Shown: positions 43,183-52,278, counted from the stretch's first letter. The stretch is DNA of 64,000 nt from Rhodospirillales bacterium (GCA_018666775.1 JABIXC010000007.1:316015-380014), one strand, 5' to 3'. A program made the numbers and translations. Notes: generated by a model not told the origin, from the sequence alone.

Positions 43183-44433
43183 CTATTTGCAGGCGATTTT
43201 CTTTGCCCGGGAATTGGGGCCAAGATGGGTGATTTTGCACATCATGCCCGCCTTGATTTTTGACCTTTTGGATTTCTTTCCACCAATGCTCACCTTGGTC
43301 CGGCTTTTGCTGACCTTGATGGTGATGGATTTTCCCTTTTTCATGAACAGAACCCTGCGACCCTTGCGCTTGGTCCCTGTCACTTTGACAGTTTCGGTGA
43401 AACTGGGATTAAGCCTATTCAGCATCGCTTCGGTCTTCTTGACCGTAACGGGATCGGTTGCCGCCAAAGCCAACACCCTTTTTTCCTGCTCTTCGCCCGT
43501 CAAAGGTGAAACTTTCAGGCCTTGTTTCTTGGCCGCTGCGATAAATTTCGCATCCCCCATGGTGGCATCAAACGCACGACGCAGGGTATTCAGCCGGGTG
43601 CTGGAAATGCCCGGCGGGGCAACCGTTGGGCGACCGATTTCAATATTTGAAGAATAGAAGCTGAGGATTTTGCGCTGTTCATCGGTTTTGACATGTTCGA
43701 AAACCGACGGAATATTAGTGCCCGCAATTGGATTGGGCTCCAGATTAAACAAAACCCGCACCCTTCCGGATTTCAACCAATCTGGATGGCCCGCCTTGAA
43801 CGCACCATAACTTTGGCAAATGCCTTCCACTTCGCCCCGCTCCATGGCAAGGCTGACATCGGTGGCGCTTTTATAGCCCTCAATCAGTTTGAATTTCATG
43901 CCAAGCAAAGTGCGCAACACATTGGGTGTGGTCGAAACTGCGGTCCCGGCCCCGGCACCACCCATCAAGGCCTGATGGGTAAACAGGTCCGCACCCTTTT
44001 TAATCTTTGATTCCTTCATGACAATGCAGACCCTGTTGGACAGTTCCGGGCTGCCGATCCAGCGAAATTTGACCGGATCAAATTTAACTGCGGGATGATT
44101 CAAAAGTGCGCGCGTTGGCATGTTGCGGCTGATGGTGCCGATCACAGAACCATCTTTGGCCGCAATGTTAAAAAGATAATTGGACGCCTTGATATGGCCG
44201 GCACCGGGCATGTTTTTCGCAATGAAATTTGGTTTTCCCGGAATAAACCGGCCCATGTTGCGCCCGATCAAACGGGCCCATGCATCATAATTGCCCCCGG
44301 GCGAACTACCGATAATAAAGGTGATCGTTTTGTCTTTATAGAAATCTGCGTCACTGGCGGCCGATGCCGGGTTGGTCGACATGACGCCCGAAGCCAAGGC
44401 AATGGTAATAACTGAACAAAATAATTTATTCAT
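43183..44433 (-). CDS. TctC/Bug-type periplasmic binding protein with basic C-terminal domain (1)
   Basis: 416-aa secreted binding protein of the tripartite tricarboxylate transporter receptor family, which captures organic acids. Signal peptide MNKLFCSVITIALASGVMS, cut near ASA-AS. The family core includes KDKTITFIIGSSPGGNYDAW and NFIAKNMPGAGHIKASNYLF. About 65 residues at the C-terminus are extra: beta-rich, very Lys/Arg-rich, two cysteines, ending KKIACK. The same extension occurs on the TctC protein at 52330. No TctA/TctB membrane genes are nearby, as is usual for Bug proteins. It is divergent from the MmgE/PrpD operon and probably feeds it. Confidence 0.88.
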   Translation of the reverse strand: MNKLFCSVITIALASGVMSTNPASAASDADFYKDKTITFIIGSSPGGNYDAWARLIGRNMGRFIPGKPNFIAKNMPGAGHIKASNYLFNIAAKDGSVIGTISRNMPTRALLNHPAVKFDPVKFRWIGSPELSNRVCIVMKESKIKKGADLFTHQALMGGAGAGTAVSTTPNVLRTLLGMKFKLIEGYKSATDVSLAMERGEVEGICQSYGAFKAGHPDWLKSGRVRVLFNLEPNPIAGTNIPSVFEHVKTDEQRKILSFYSSNIEIGRPTVAPPGISSTRLNTLRRAFDATMGDAKFIAAAKKQGLKVSPLTGEEQEKRVLALAATDPVTVKKTEAMLNRLNPSFTETVKVTGTKRKGRRVLFMKKGKSITIKVSKSRTKVSIGGKKSKRSKIKAGMMCKITHLGPNSRAKKIACK

Positions 44434-44588
44434 GATTACGCCTCCCTATTTAGATCATCAGGGTTTTTCCCTGTTTTAAACCAAGCTGTAATTGGCGATT
44501 ATTAATGAAGAGCCTATCATCATGGTAGTTTCGTCGCAATGAACCCGGCAGACGGGCACAACGCATGGGTATCAACAGGGGAAATTCA

Positions 44589-45986
44589 ATGGCTGAACGC
44601 ACAACAATCAATGCCATGGCTGGGGCCATCGCTGCGTTTGATCCAAACAGTCTTTCGCCGGCGCTCATTGAACAGGCAAAACTTCTTTTGCTCGACACCC
44701 TAGGATGCGCGATTGCCGGGCGCAATGAACCAACATCCCTTGAGGTTCAGAAATCCGCCCTCAGCCTTGGTGGGGCGGAACAGGCATCGTTGATTGGAAG
44801 CGGCACAAAAACATCTTTCCTGAATGCCATCTTAATCAACGGCGTGATCATGCGCGTGCTGGACCTGAACGATTACACCATTGCCCAGGAAAAGGGCGAA
44901 CCCGCCATGGGCGGACATCCATCGGACAACATTCCCGTGGCACTGGCCGCAGGGGAATGGCAGGGAAAATCGGGGTATGACGTTCTGGCCACCATTGTGC
45001 TGGGCTATGAGCTGTATAACCGTTTTAAAAAAGTCATCACCCGGGCCGATCAATTTGATGGCACCAGCATATCGGGCATTGTTGCCGCCGCCATGACGGG
45101 GCACATAATGGGACAAGGCGCTGAGCCCCTATCCCATGCGCTGGCCTTTGGGGCGGCGCGCTGCATGGCCCCGCCCTTGATGCGCCGGGGCCAGATTTCT
45201 TCTGCCAAATCCCTGTCCAATGCGCTGACCGCGCAATCGGGGGCATTGTCTGCATTGCTGGCAAGCAATGGCGCAACGGGGCCGGTGGCCGTCCTTGATG
45301 AGGTTCAAGGCATTCGGCGGATGTTTGTGGATGATGCGGATATGGCATCTTTATCCGCACCCCTTACCAATCCGGGTGCCATCCTTGAAACCCACGTCAA
45401 AGCCTTCCCCTCCGTTGCCACCAGTCAGGCAGCCATCGGTGCCGCCATTCAGCTGCATGGGGATGGCCTTAACACAGCCAACATCGACACCATTGAAATG
45501 ATTATGGCAGACACATCGTATATGCGCGGCCACCAAACGGACCCCGGGCGATCAAACCCAAAATCCCGCCACGCAGCCGATCATTGTTTCCCGTTTCTGG
45601 TGGCAGCGGCCCTGAGTGATGGCGAATTAACGCCCCGATCTTTTGACAACCAACGCTGGGAAACACTGGAAATAAAATCCCTGATGTCGAAAATCACCAT
45701 GGGTGTGGATGGAACATTAAACACGCTGGCCCCTGACAGTTATCCCTGTCGCTTGACCGTCACCACAAAGGACGGCGCACAATTTGAAGCCCAGGTTCTT
45801 TATCCCCCGGGATTCTCCAAAGGCCACATCAATGCCCCCGACGTCATTGCCAAATTTGCCGCCGTCACCAAACCCACATCCAGCGAAACCTTGTGCGCTG
45901 AAATTCAAGACACGGTCATGGCATTGGATCGCGCACCGTCTCTCGATGTTTTGATGGCGAGCCTAGCGCAGGTCGGGGATGGCTAA
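44589..45986 (+). CDS. MmgE/PrpD family protein
   Basis: 465-aa member of the MmgE/PrpD superfamily (2-methylcitrate dehydratase, cis-aconitate decarboxylase, itaconate-related lyases). Typical features: LLLLDTLGCAIAGRNEPTSL (about residues 34-53), LNDYTIAQEKGEPAMGGHPSDN (read as two blocks; the HPSDN active-site loop near 117), and a C-terminal SRHAADHCFPFLVAAAL block with the conserved histidines. ATG 44589 follows GGGGAAA, and the 24 codons upstream are not needed. It heads a plus-strand unit with the flavoprotein at 46055 and the racemase-fold protein at 47567, suggesting breakdown of a branched or tricarboxylic acid. Confidence 0.9.
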   Translation: MAERTTINAMAGAIAAFDPNSLSPALIEQAKLLLLDTLGCAIAGRNEPTSLEVQKSALSLGGAEQASLIGSGTKTSFLNAILINGVIMRVLDLNDYTIAQEKGEPAMGGHPSDNIPVALAAGEWQGKSGYDVLATIVLGYELYNRFKKVITRADQFDGTSISGIVAAAMTGHIMGQGAEPLSHALAFGAARCMAPPLMRRGQISSAKSLSNALTAQSGALSALLASNGATGPVAVLDEVQGIRRMFVDDADMASLSAPLTNPGAILETHVKAFPSVATSQAAIGAAIQLHGDGLNTANIDTIEMIMADTSYMRGHQTDPGRSNPKSRHAADHCFPFLVAAALSDGELTPRSFDNQRWETLEIKSLMSKITMGVDGTLNTLAPDSYPCRLTVTTKDGAQFEAQVLYPPGFSKGHINAPDVIAKFAAVTKPTSSETLCAEIQDTVMALDRAPSLDVLMASLAQVGDG

Positions 45987-46054
45987 ATTCCCCTAGGCCC
46001 CCGACAGACTTCCTGTATGATTTATTCAAATAATAAAAATCTGGGGGGCATGTT

Positions 46055-47539
46055 TTGGGCAAGGATGAGATCTGTGACGTCATTATCATTGGCGGGGGCA
46101 GTACCGCGTTTGAAGCGGCTGTCTCGGCCCGGCAATCGGGTGCCGAACATGTGGTCATGCTTGAAAAAGCCCCCGAAGATGAATTTGGTGGCAATGCACG
46201 GTTTTCTCATACTGGATTTCGGTTTTGTCATCAGGGCCGCGATGAAATCAGGGATTTTATTCCCCAAATTGACCCCGATCTTTATGACCATATGGAGATC
46301 AAGCCCTACACAGAAGAAGAATTTATGGCAGACCTCAACCGCGTTACCCAGGGGTTGATCGACGAAGATCTTGCAAAAGTTTTGGCGGGGAAATCCAATG
46401 AGGCTGCCCATTGGGCCCTTGAAACCGGCATCAAATGGATTCCTGAAAAATACGCAACCGTCAATGGACGCCACCATTTTGAACCGGGCCGTGTGATCCA
46501 AACCCTGGGTGGGGGCAAGGGCCAATTGGATCAATGGCGCGATATTGCAACGCACTTAGGCATTGATATCCGGTTTGTTTCTCCGGTAACCGCAATCCAT
46601 GGCAATGCCAGACGCATTGACGGGGTCAGCGTGTCTGCACCGGATCGCGATTATGAATTATCGGCACAGGCCGTCATTGCCTGCGCCGGGGGCTTTCAGG
46701 CCAACCCTGAAATGCGCGCACGGTATCTTGGCGATAATGCAGACCTGCTCAAGGTCAGGGGCTCCAAACACGATACCGGCGAAGTCCTCAACATGATCAT
46801 GGCGATGGGTGCCAAAGTGACCGGCCATTGGCAGGGTGCGCACCAAACGCCCATTGATGCCGGTGCCCCCAAATTTGAAACGCCCGTGCGTGAAGACGGG
46901 CGCGGCAACACCATGAACCGGTATGATTATTGCCATGGCATTACGGTCAACACCCTGGGCCAGCGGTTTTTTGACGAAGGGGAAAGTTTTCATTCCTACA
47001 CCTATGCCAAAACTGGCCGCGCCGTGCGCGGGCAACCGGGCAATCTTGCGTATCAAATTTATGACCAAAAAGGCATTGCCATGTTCCGCCACGGTGCAAG
47101 TTTTCCGGGCACCTACGAAGAAACCAATACCATTGCGGAACTGGCCACCAAGACAGGGCTTAACCCTGAAATTTTAGCGGATACGGTTGATGCCTATAAC
47201 GACGCGGTGGCCGATGATGTCCCGTTCGATCCATCCAAACTGGATGGAAAATCTGCATTGGGCATCACGCCTGTTAAATCAAATTGGGCACAGAAAATAG
47301 ACGCACCCCCTTACCGCATCTATCCGGTATCGGGCGGCATCACCTTCACCTTTGGCGGCCTTGCCATCAACACACAATCAGAAGTGTTGAACACCTTTAA
47401 CCAGCCCATTGAAGGGCTTTATGCATCAGGGGATATCATCGGGTTGTTTTATCACAACTATCCATCCTGCACGGGCCAAACCCGGAACATCGTTTTCAGC
47501 CGCCTGGCCGGACAAAATGCGGCCGGGCGAACAAAATAA
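46055..47539 (+). CDS. FAD-dependent tricarballylate dehydrogenase-like flavoprotein
   Basis: 494-aa flavoprotein of the fumarate reductase/succinate dehydrogenase superfamily, closest by motif to tricarballylate dehydrogenase TcuA. N-terminal dinucleotide fold DVIIIGGGSTAFEAAVSARQ, then EDEFGGNARFSHTGFRF, AVIACAGGFQANPEM, and C-terminal PVSGGITFTFGGLAIN with GLYASGDIIGLFYHNYPSC. It should introduce a C=C bond into a polycarboxylic or related acid. The start is TTG at 46055 with a strong GGGGGG site 6 nt upstream; an out-of-frame ATG overlaps it. No TcuB iron-sulfur partner is present. It follows MmgE/PrpD by 68 nt. Confidence 0.88.
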   Translation: MGKDEICDVIIIGGGSTAFEAAVSARQSGAEHVVMLEKAPEDEFGGNARFSHTGFRFCHQGRDEIRDFIPQIDPDLYDHMEIKPYTEEEFMADLNRVTQGLIDEDLAKVLAGKSNEAAHWALETGIKWIPEKYATVNGRHHFEPGRVIQTLGGGKGQLDQWRDIATHLGIDIRFVSPVTAIHGNARRIDGVSVSAPDRDYELSAQAVIACAGGFQANPEMRARYLGDNADLLKVRGSKHDTGEVLNMIMAMGAKVTGHWQGAHQTPIDAGAPKFETPVREDGRGNTMNRYDYCHGITVNTLGQRFFDEGESFHSYTYAKTGRAVRGQPGNLAYQIYDQKGIAMFRHGASFPGTYEETNTIAELATKTGLNPEILADTVDAYNDAVADDVPFDPSKLDGKSALGITPVKSNWAQKIDAPPYRIYPVSGGITFTFGGLAINTQSEVLNTFNQPIEGLYASGDIIGLFYHNYPSCTGQTRNIVFSRLAGQNAAGRTK

Positions 47540-47566
47540 AAACCAACATCAAAAAAAGGAAAGATC

Positions 47567-48283
47567 ATGATCAGGGTTGCATATTGCATTGGGGAATACC
47601 CGGAAGCGGAACGCCGCCTGCGCGAAGAAACGGCATTGTCTTACGCATCCGAAGAGGTGGAAATTGGCATTTTACCGATTGAAGCCAGCCCGTATCAGGG
47701 TCTTGGGCCCGCAGAAATTCAAGGAGTCCACCCCCTGATGCACAAGGTTTACGTCCGCGCCGAGCGCGAAGGCTATGATGCCGTGGTGCCCCTTGGCATG
47801 TTGGACCTTGGCGTTGATGGGGGCCGCAGCCTTGTGGATATTCCCGTCATTGGGCCAGCCCAGGCGGCCCTTCATGTGGCGGCCATGGTTGGGGAACGGT
47901 TTGGCCTGATTTGTTATGAACAATCCGCCATTCAGCGCCACCGAAGCCAAATGAAAACCTATGGCATGGAAAGCTGGGTTGTGGATTATCGCACCGTGGC
48001 CATGCCCATCCGGAAAATGACAGAACATCGCGATGAAATGACGGAAATTTTCCTGCGCGAAGCCCGGTCTTTGATCAAGGATCAAGGCTGTGACGTCATC
48101 ATTCCCCATGGCATCAGCCAATGCCCGGTGCACATCAAGCCAGATTGGCTGTCAAAAGAACTGGGCGTGCCCGTCGTCGAAGGCATTGGTGCCCCCATCC
48201 GCATGGCCGCCCTTCTGGTCAGTCTAGACCTGTCGCAAAGCCGGGTACGCTGGCCCAAATCAAGCATGGCCAAAGACATGTAA
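47567..48283 (+). CDS. Asp/Glu racemase-fold protein lacking the canonical catalytic cysteines (1)
   Basis: 238-aa protein of the Asp/Glu/hydantoin racemase superfamily (also maleate isomerase and arylmalonate decarboxylase). The first conserved block reads VVPLGMLDLGVDGGRSLVDI, where the family normally has Cys before F/L-x-DPG. The second reads VIIPHGISQCPVHI, where the family has LGC. Neither catalytic cysteine is in place, although a shifted Cys follows the second block. It is therefore unlikely to be a two-cysteine racemase. Last gene of the MmgE/PrpD, flavoprotein unit (27 nt gap, ribosome site AAAAAAGGAAAG). Convergent with a second racemase-fold gene. Confidence 0.82.
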   Translation: MIRVAYCIGEYPEAERRLREETALSYASEEVEIGILPIEASPYQGLGPAEIQGVHPLMHKVYVRAEREGYDAVVPLGMLDLGVDGGRSLVDIPVIGPAQAALHVAAMVGERFGLICYEQSAIQRHRSQMKTYGMESWVVDYRTVAMPIRKMTEHRDEMTEIFLREARSLIKDQGCDVIIPHGISQCPVHIKPDWLSKELGVPVVEGIGAPIRMAALLVSLDLSQSRVRWPKSSMAKDM

Positions 48284-48303
48284 GTGCCCGCACTGTTATG
48301 GGA

Positions 48304-49071
48304 TTACGCTTTGGACGATAGATCGTCCGCTGTCAGATTGGCCCGTGGATAGGTCAGCGGACTGTGCTTAATACCAAGTGCCACACAGGTTTCGGCAAAT
48401 CGAATGGTAATGGATTTGGTGTTGAGCACGGGCACATTGGCCCCGGCCTCAAGGTCGGCGGGATCAACGATATAGGGGATGATCGCACCACCAAGGGGTA
48501 TGATGCATTCCGCACCGGTATCGGCCACAAGGCCTTTCATCACACCGATGGCGGTTTCTGTTATTTCATCCCTGCGCTCCTTGATATCGGAGCCGTAAAT
48601 GCCCACGGGGCGAATATCGGTGACCATTTGATCCATGCCGTAACTGCGCAAAAGCCGCCACGTATAGGGAACATGGGATGCCAGCGGCACGGTAATCCCG
48701 ATACGATCGGCCAATATGCTTGCCGCATGAATGGTGGTGCGCAACGGGCCAAGAACGGGGATATCAACCACCAACCGGCCGCCATCAACGCCGGGATCAA
48801 AGGTGTTGCTCTGGATCACGGCATCATAGCCATTTTCCGCAGCCCACATGGTTTTCCGGATCAACGCCGGCAGGTCCATCATGTGATCCAGGCCATTCAG
48901 CTTTTTCTGATCGCCAATAACCCCTTCAACGCCAGAGCCCGCGAAATCATCGGGGAAGCAAACCTCGACCGTGGTGCCATCAGATGCATACCCGTTCAAA
49001 AGCTTTTCAATCCCCGCAACATCGTAACTGGCAGCACTGCGCGGCGCCTTGTTCAAAAACATGATTTTCAT
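48304..49071 (-). CDS. Asp/Glu racemase-fold protein lacking the canonical catalytic cysteines (2)
   Basis: 255-aa member of the same superfamily as the gene at 47567, but distinct in sequence. Block one is VIQSNTFDPGVDGGRLVVDI: the DPG is kept but the residue before the Phe is Thr, not Cys. Block two is CIIPLGGAIIPYIVDP, with Gly in place of the second Cys. Both active-site cysteines are therefore absent. The chain starts MKIMFLNKAPRSAASYDVAG. It is convergent with racemase-fold protein 1 (stops 20 nt apart) and divergent from the acyl-CoA synthetase at 49186. The two may act on related intermediates or form a pair. Confidence 0.82.
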   Translation of the reverse strand: MKIMFLNKAPRSAASYDVAGIEKLLNGYASDGTTVEVCFPDDFAGSGVEGVIGDQKKLNGLDHMMDLPALIRKTMWAAENGYDAVIQSNTFDPGVDGGRLVVDIPVLGPLRTTIHAASILADRIGITVPLASHVPYTWRLLRSYGMDQMVTDIRPVGIYGSDIKERRDEITETAIGVMKGLVADTGAECIIPLGGAIIPYIVDPADLEAGANVPVLNTKSITIRFAETCVALGIKHSPLTYPRANLTADDLSSKA

Positions 49072-49185
49072 GTGCGATTTTTCCCCTGTTCCCCTGATGC
49101 ACCTGATTGTGTCATTATTTTTATCCCAAAGAAAGTCAGGCCATCTCTACAGAATTACAATCCCAGTCAAAACCAGTGAGGCACA

Positions 49186-51366
49186 ATGTCAAAAAGGATT
49201 AAGACCAAACCCGTCAGTGACGAAAATGTTGATGCGCTGTTTAATCCCAAAAATGTTGTCCTGATCGGCGCATCGGACCGGGCCGGAAGCTGGACCGCAC
49301 GGGTTTGGCGAAACCTTTCCCGGTACGGTTTCAAGGGCCCGGTCTATCCGGTAAACCCCGGGCGCGAAGAAATTTGGGATGTCGCCTGCTTTAAGGACGT
49401 TCAATCCCTGCCCGAAACACCTGATCATCTGGTTATTGTTGTGCCCGCAAAATTTGTGCCCGGTGTGTTGCGAGACGGCGCCCGGGCAGGCGCACGCAGC
49501 GCCACTATTTTTACCTCAGGGTTTGATGAAGCCGGCACCGATGAAAGCCGCAAACTTGGCGCTGAATTACGCGAGGCGATTGCAGAATCTGGTATGGCCG
49601 TGTCTGGGCCCAATTGTCTTGGCAACATTGGCGCTGCCCACAGTCTGGTGACCATGCCCGATGACCGTGCCCAAACCGTTGCCCGGGGGCCCATCGCCAT
49701 CGTCGGACAATCGGGGGGGCTTGCTATGGCCATGAAAAGAACCCTTGAAGATCGCGGTGCCGATACCGGCTATCTGGTGACCAGCGGCAATGAAACCGGC
49801 CTGACAACGGCGGATTACATCCGTTTTTTCACCAGAGATTCCGACACCAAAATCATTGTTTGTTATATGGAAGCCATTCATGACCGCGAAGGGTTTCTGG
49901 GGGCGTGTCGTGAGGCAAAGGCTGCGGGCAAACCGGTGGTGGTGATCAAACTTGGCACATCGGAAGATGGGCGGGGGGCAGCCATGGCCCATACCGGGGC
50001 GTTGGCCGGGGCGATTGAGGCCTTTGATGCCGTCGCCGGAGCCGCCGGGGCCATTCGGGTTGGCACCCTTGATGATGTGGTTGAGGTGGTTGAATATTTC
50101 CTTCATGCCAAATTACCAAAAGGCACCGGTCTTGGGGCTGTCACATTTTCAGGCGGTTTGCGCGGGTTGTTGCTCGATGGGGCGGAACGTAATGGCCTTA
50201 AATTTTCAGAATTGTCCTCCCCATCCCAATCAACCCTTGAAGGCATGATGGGCGCTGGCAGCGCCGTTGGGAATCCGCTGGATGGGGGCTTTGCCGTGCT
50301 CACCAATCAAGACACCTATTTAAAGGCCATTGATTTGATGTTGGCAGATCCCGGCGTTGATCTTTTGATCTTGCAAGAAGAATTGTTGCGCAACCCGGGA
50401 GCGGAGCGCAAAGAAAACAATTTGCGCAAAGTTGAAGCGCTGGCAGCCAAGGCCCAAAAGCCCATTGTTTATGTGTCCATGATTTCATATGGGCTCAATG
50501 ATTACAGCCGGACCTTGCGCCGAGACCTGCCCCATTTACCCTTTCTCCATGAAGTGGACAAAGCCATGCGGGCGCTGAAATCTGTCATCACATACGCGTC
50601 CACACCTGAGCTGCCTGTTACTGCGCGCAAGCCAACCAAAGAACAACTTGCCGCCATATCTGAGGTCCAGGCCATTGCCGCAGGCGCGACCGAACCCGTT
50701 GCTTTATCGGAACCTGCCTCAAAGGCACTTTTGTCGGCCTATGGGATTGCGGTTCCGCCTGAACACATTGTCGATAGCAGCGATGGTGCTGTCAGTGCCG
50801 CAAATAAAATCGGGTTTCCTGTGGTCTTAAAGGCCGTTTCGGCCAAACTGCCCCACAAAACCGAAGCCGGTGCGGTGATCCTTGATCTTGCATCCGAAGA
50901 CGCGGTCAAAGCTGCCTATGACACCATTTTCAAAAATGTAGAAAAGGCAGCCCCCGGCCTGGCGCTCGATGGCATCTTGGTTGGTCGCCAGATCACGGGC
51001 GGGCTAGAGACGGCGCTGGGCATCAGCAATGACCCAGAGGTCGGCCCCATTGTCATGTTTGGGTCTGGCGGTGTTGGGCTGGAACTTTATGGCGACGTTG
51101 CTTTTTCCGCGCCCCAATTGGATGCAGCCCTCGCGGATGCCCTGATATCAAAAACCAAGGCGGGCACCCTAATTGATGGATTTCGTGGCCAACCGGCTTA
51201 CGACCGCACCAGCCTGCGACAGGCCCTTATGGGGCTTGGGTCAATGGCACAGGATTTAATGGATGTTGTGGAAGGGGTTGATGTAAACCCCTTCGTCGTT
51301 TTACCCGGTTCAGGGGGTGGGTTTGCCCTTGATGGACTGATCATTATCCGTCCAATCAAGGGCTAA
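49186..51366 (+). CDS. NDP-forming acyl-CoA synthetase (acetate-CoA ligase family), fused subunits
   Basis: 726-aa enzyme that makes an acyl-CoA from acid, CoA and ATP with ADP and phosphate as products, through a phosphohistidine. N-terminal CoA-binding Rossmann domain: NVVLIGASDRAGSWTARVW, PVYPVNPGREEIW. Central ligase-CoA domains: VSGPNCLGNIGAAHS, IVGQSGGLAMAMKRTLEDRG, and the catalytic-His loop GAAMAHTGALAGAI (about residue 266). C-terminal ATP-grasp half from about residue 500: GFPVVLKAVSAKLPHKTEAG, GSGGVGLELYGDVAFS, VDVNPFVV. Full-length alpha-beta fusion. It could activate the organic acid handled by the neighbouring genes. Start ATG 49186. Confidence 0.92.
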   Translation: MSKRIKTKPVSDENVDALFNPKNVVLIGASDRAGSWTARVWRNLSRYGFKGPVYPVNPGREEIWDVACFKDVQSLPETPDHLVIVVPAKFVPGVLRDGARAGARSATIFTSGFDEAGTDESRKLGAELREAIAESGMAVSGPNCLGNIGAAHSLVTMPDDRAQTVARGPIAIVGQSGGLAMAMKRTLEDRGADTGYLVTSGNETGLTTADYIRFFTRDSDTKIIVCYMEAIHDREGFLGACREAKAAGKPVVVIKLGTSEDGRGAAMAHTGALAGAIEAFDAVAGAAGAIRVGTLDDVVEVVEYFLHAKLPKGTGLGAVTFSGGLRGLLLDGAERNGLKFSELSSPSQSTLEGMMGAGSAVGNPLDGGFAVLTNQDTYLKAIDLMLADPGVDLLILQEELLRNPGAERKENNLRKVEALAAKAQKPIVYVSMISYGLNDYSRTLRRDLPHLPFLHEVDKAMRALKSVITYASTPELPVTARKPTKEQLAAISEVQAIAAGATEPVALSEPASKALLSAYGIAVPPEHIVDSSDGAVSAANKIGFPVVLKAVSAKLPHKTEAGAVILDLASEDAVKAAYDTIFKNVEKAAPGLALDGILVGRQITGGLETALGISNDPEVGPIVMFGSGGVGLELYGDVAFSAPQLDAALADALISKTKAGTLIDGFRGQPAYDRTSLRQALMGLGSMAQDLMDVVEGVDVNPFVVLPGSGGGFALDGLIIIRPIKG

Positions 51367-51377
51367 AACACAACTGA

Positions 51378-51743
51378 TTAGCGGTTTAAAACATCATCGC
51401 GAACGCTGTTGGCAATGGCCGCTACTTCCGTGATATCTTCATCCTCAGCACCAAGTTCTTTCAAGGTGTCGCCCAGATGTTTAATCACCGTATCCACATG
51501 GGAATCATTCAAACCTTTTTCGACCAGGTGTTTATGACCTTCGCGCATATCCAGACCGGTGTAATGGTTGGGTCCACCCAAAACCATGGTCAGAAAAGCT
51601 TTCTGTTTGGCCGCTTGGCGAACCATGTCTGTGGATTCAAAAAATGGGCTGACCGTATCATCGGCCATCATTTTCTTGTAAAAAATATCGACGGCGGCTT
51701 CGACGGCATCGCGCCCGCCCAATCGTTCAAAAAGCGTGGCCAT
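51378..51743 (-). CDS. group 1 truncated haemoglobin
   Basis: 121-aa 2-on-2 globin, cytoplasmic, likely detoxifying NO or handling O2. Typical features: LFERLGGRDAVEAAVDIFYK at the N-terminus, MADDTVSPFFESTDM, the proximal histidine in REGHKHLVEKGL (F8), and VIKHLGDTLKELG. Gly-Gly pairs match group N (I). ATG 51743 follows GGAG at 51753-51756. It is divergent from an NsrR-like repressor across 88 bp with a strong inverted repeat, so it is probably NO-inducible. Confidence 0.92.
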   Translation of the reverse strand: MATLFERLGGRDAVEAAVDIFYKKMMADDTVSPFFESTDMVRQAAKQKAFLTMVLGGPNHYTGLDMREGHKHLVEKGLNDSHVDTVIKHLGDTLKELGAEDEDITEVAAIANSVRDDVLNR

Positions 51744-51769
51744 TAACGTATCTCCTTGGGGTTAAATTC

Positions 51770-51798
51770 TTATTGTTACATAAAGAATATAACAATAA
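51770..51798. promoter_or_regulatory. 29-bp inverted repeat, probable NsrR-like operator
   Basis: TTATTGTTA (51770-51778) and its exact complement TAACAATAA (51790-51798), separated by 11 bp. It lies between the truncated haemoglobin start (51743) and the regulator start (51832). Two AT-rich 9-bp arms with an 11-bp centre suit an Rrf2-family dimer. Position 27 bp from one start and 34 bp from the other allows repression of both genes. Confidence 0.75.
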
Positions 51799-51831
51799 AG
51801 TTCAAGGATTAAAAAAGGGTAAAGGCTGAAA

Positions 51832-52278
51832 ATGCGCCTGACACAATTCACCGATTACGCCCTGAGAACGTTGATTTATGCCGCTATCAAGGGCGAGCCT
51901 GTATCGCTTGATGCGATATCTGGGGCTTATGGCATATCGCGCAACCACCTCATCAAGGCGGTGAATACGTTAGAAAAAAATGGTTTCATCAACACCAAAC
52001 GCGGGCGCGGTGGCGGCATCACGCTGGCGCGGGCGCCTGAGGAAATAAATCTTTGGGATGTCGTGAAATGCACCGAACCATCCTTTGAAATTGTTGAATG
52101 TTTCAATGAAGAAAGAAACACCTGCCCCATTGCGGGCTGCTGTTCATTGGAAGGTATTTTAGGGAAGGCCACCCAGTCTTTTATCCAAGAAGTGGCCGCA
52201 CACAGCCTTGCCGATGTTGTTAAAAACAAACGCGCCCTTTTGGATGCCATGCATGAGGTTGCCAAAAGTAGCGCATAA
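51832..52278 (+). CDS. nsrR: Rrf2 family regulator, NsrR-like nitric oxide sensor
   Basis: 148-aa Rrf2-family iron-sulfur repressor. N-terminal winged helix MRLTQFTDYALRTLIYAA with helix-turn-helix ISRNHLIKAVNTLEKNGF and the wing KRGRGGGITLAR. Three cluster cysteines sit in ECFNEERNTCPIAGCC (about residues 93-108), spaced C-x7-C-x4-C or C-x7-C-x5-C, with IAGCCSLEGIL following as in NsrR. NsrR loses repression when NO destroys the [4Fe-4S] or [2Fe-2S] cluster. The divergent truncated haemoglobin and the inverted repeat at 51770-51798 support this. IscR would have a different C-x5-C-x5-C spacing and isc neighbours. Confidence 0.88.
   Translation: MRLTQFTDYALRTLIYAAIKGEPVSLDAISGAYGISRNHLIKAVNTLEKNGFINTKRGRGGGITLARAPEEINLWDVVKCTEPSFEIVECFNEERNTCPIAGCCSLEGILGKATQSFIQEVAAHSLADVVKNKRALLDAMHEVAKSSA

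Noticed and set aside
44459-44477. CAGGG-TTTTT-CCCTG hairpin followed by TTTT in the divergent TctC/MmgE region
   Set aside because: The stem is only 5 bp and lies upstream of both genes, not after one; too weak to call a terminator or attenuator.
51832-52278. IscR rather than NsrR
   Set aside because: Cysteine spacing and the divergent truncated haemoglobin fit NsrR; there are no isc or suf genes nearby.
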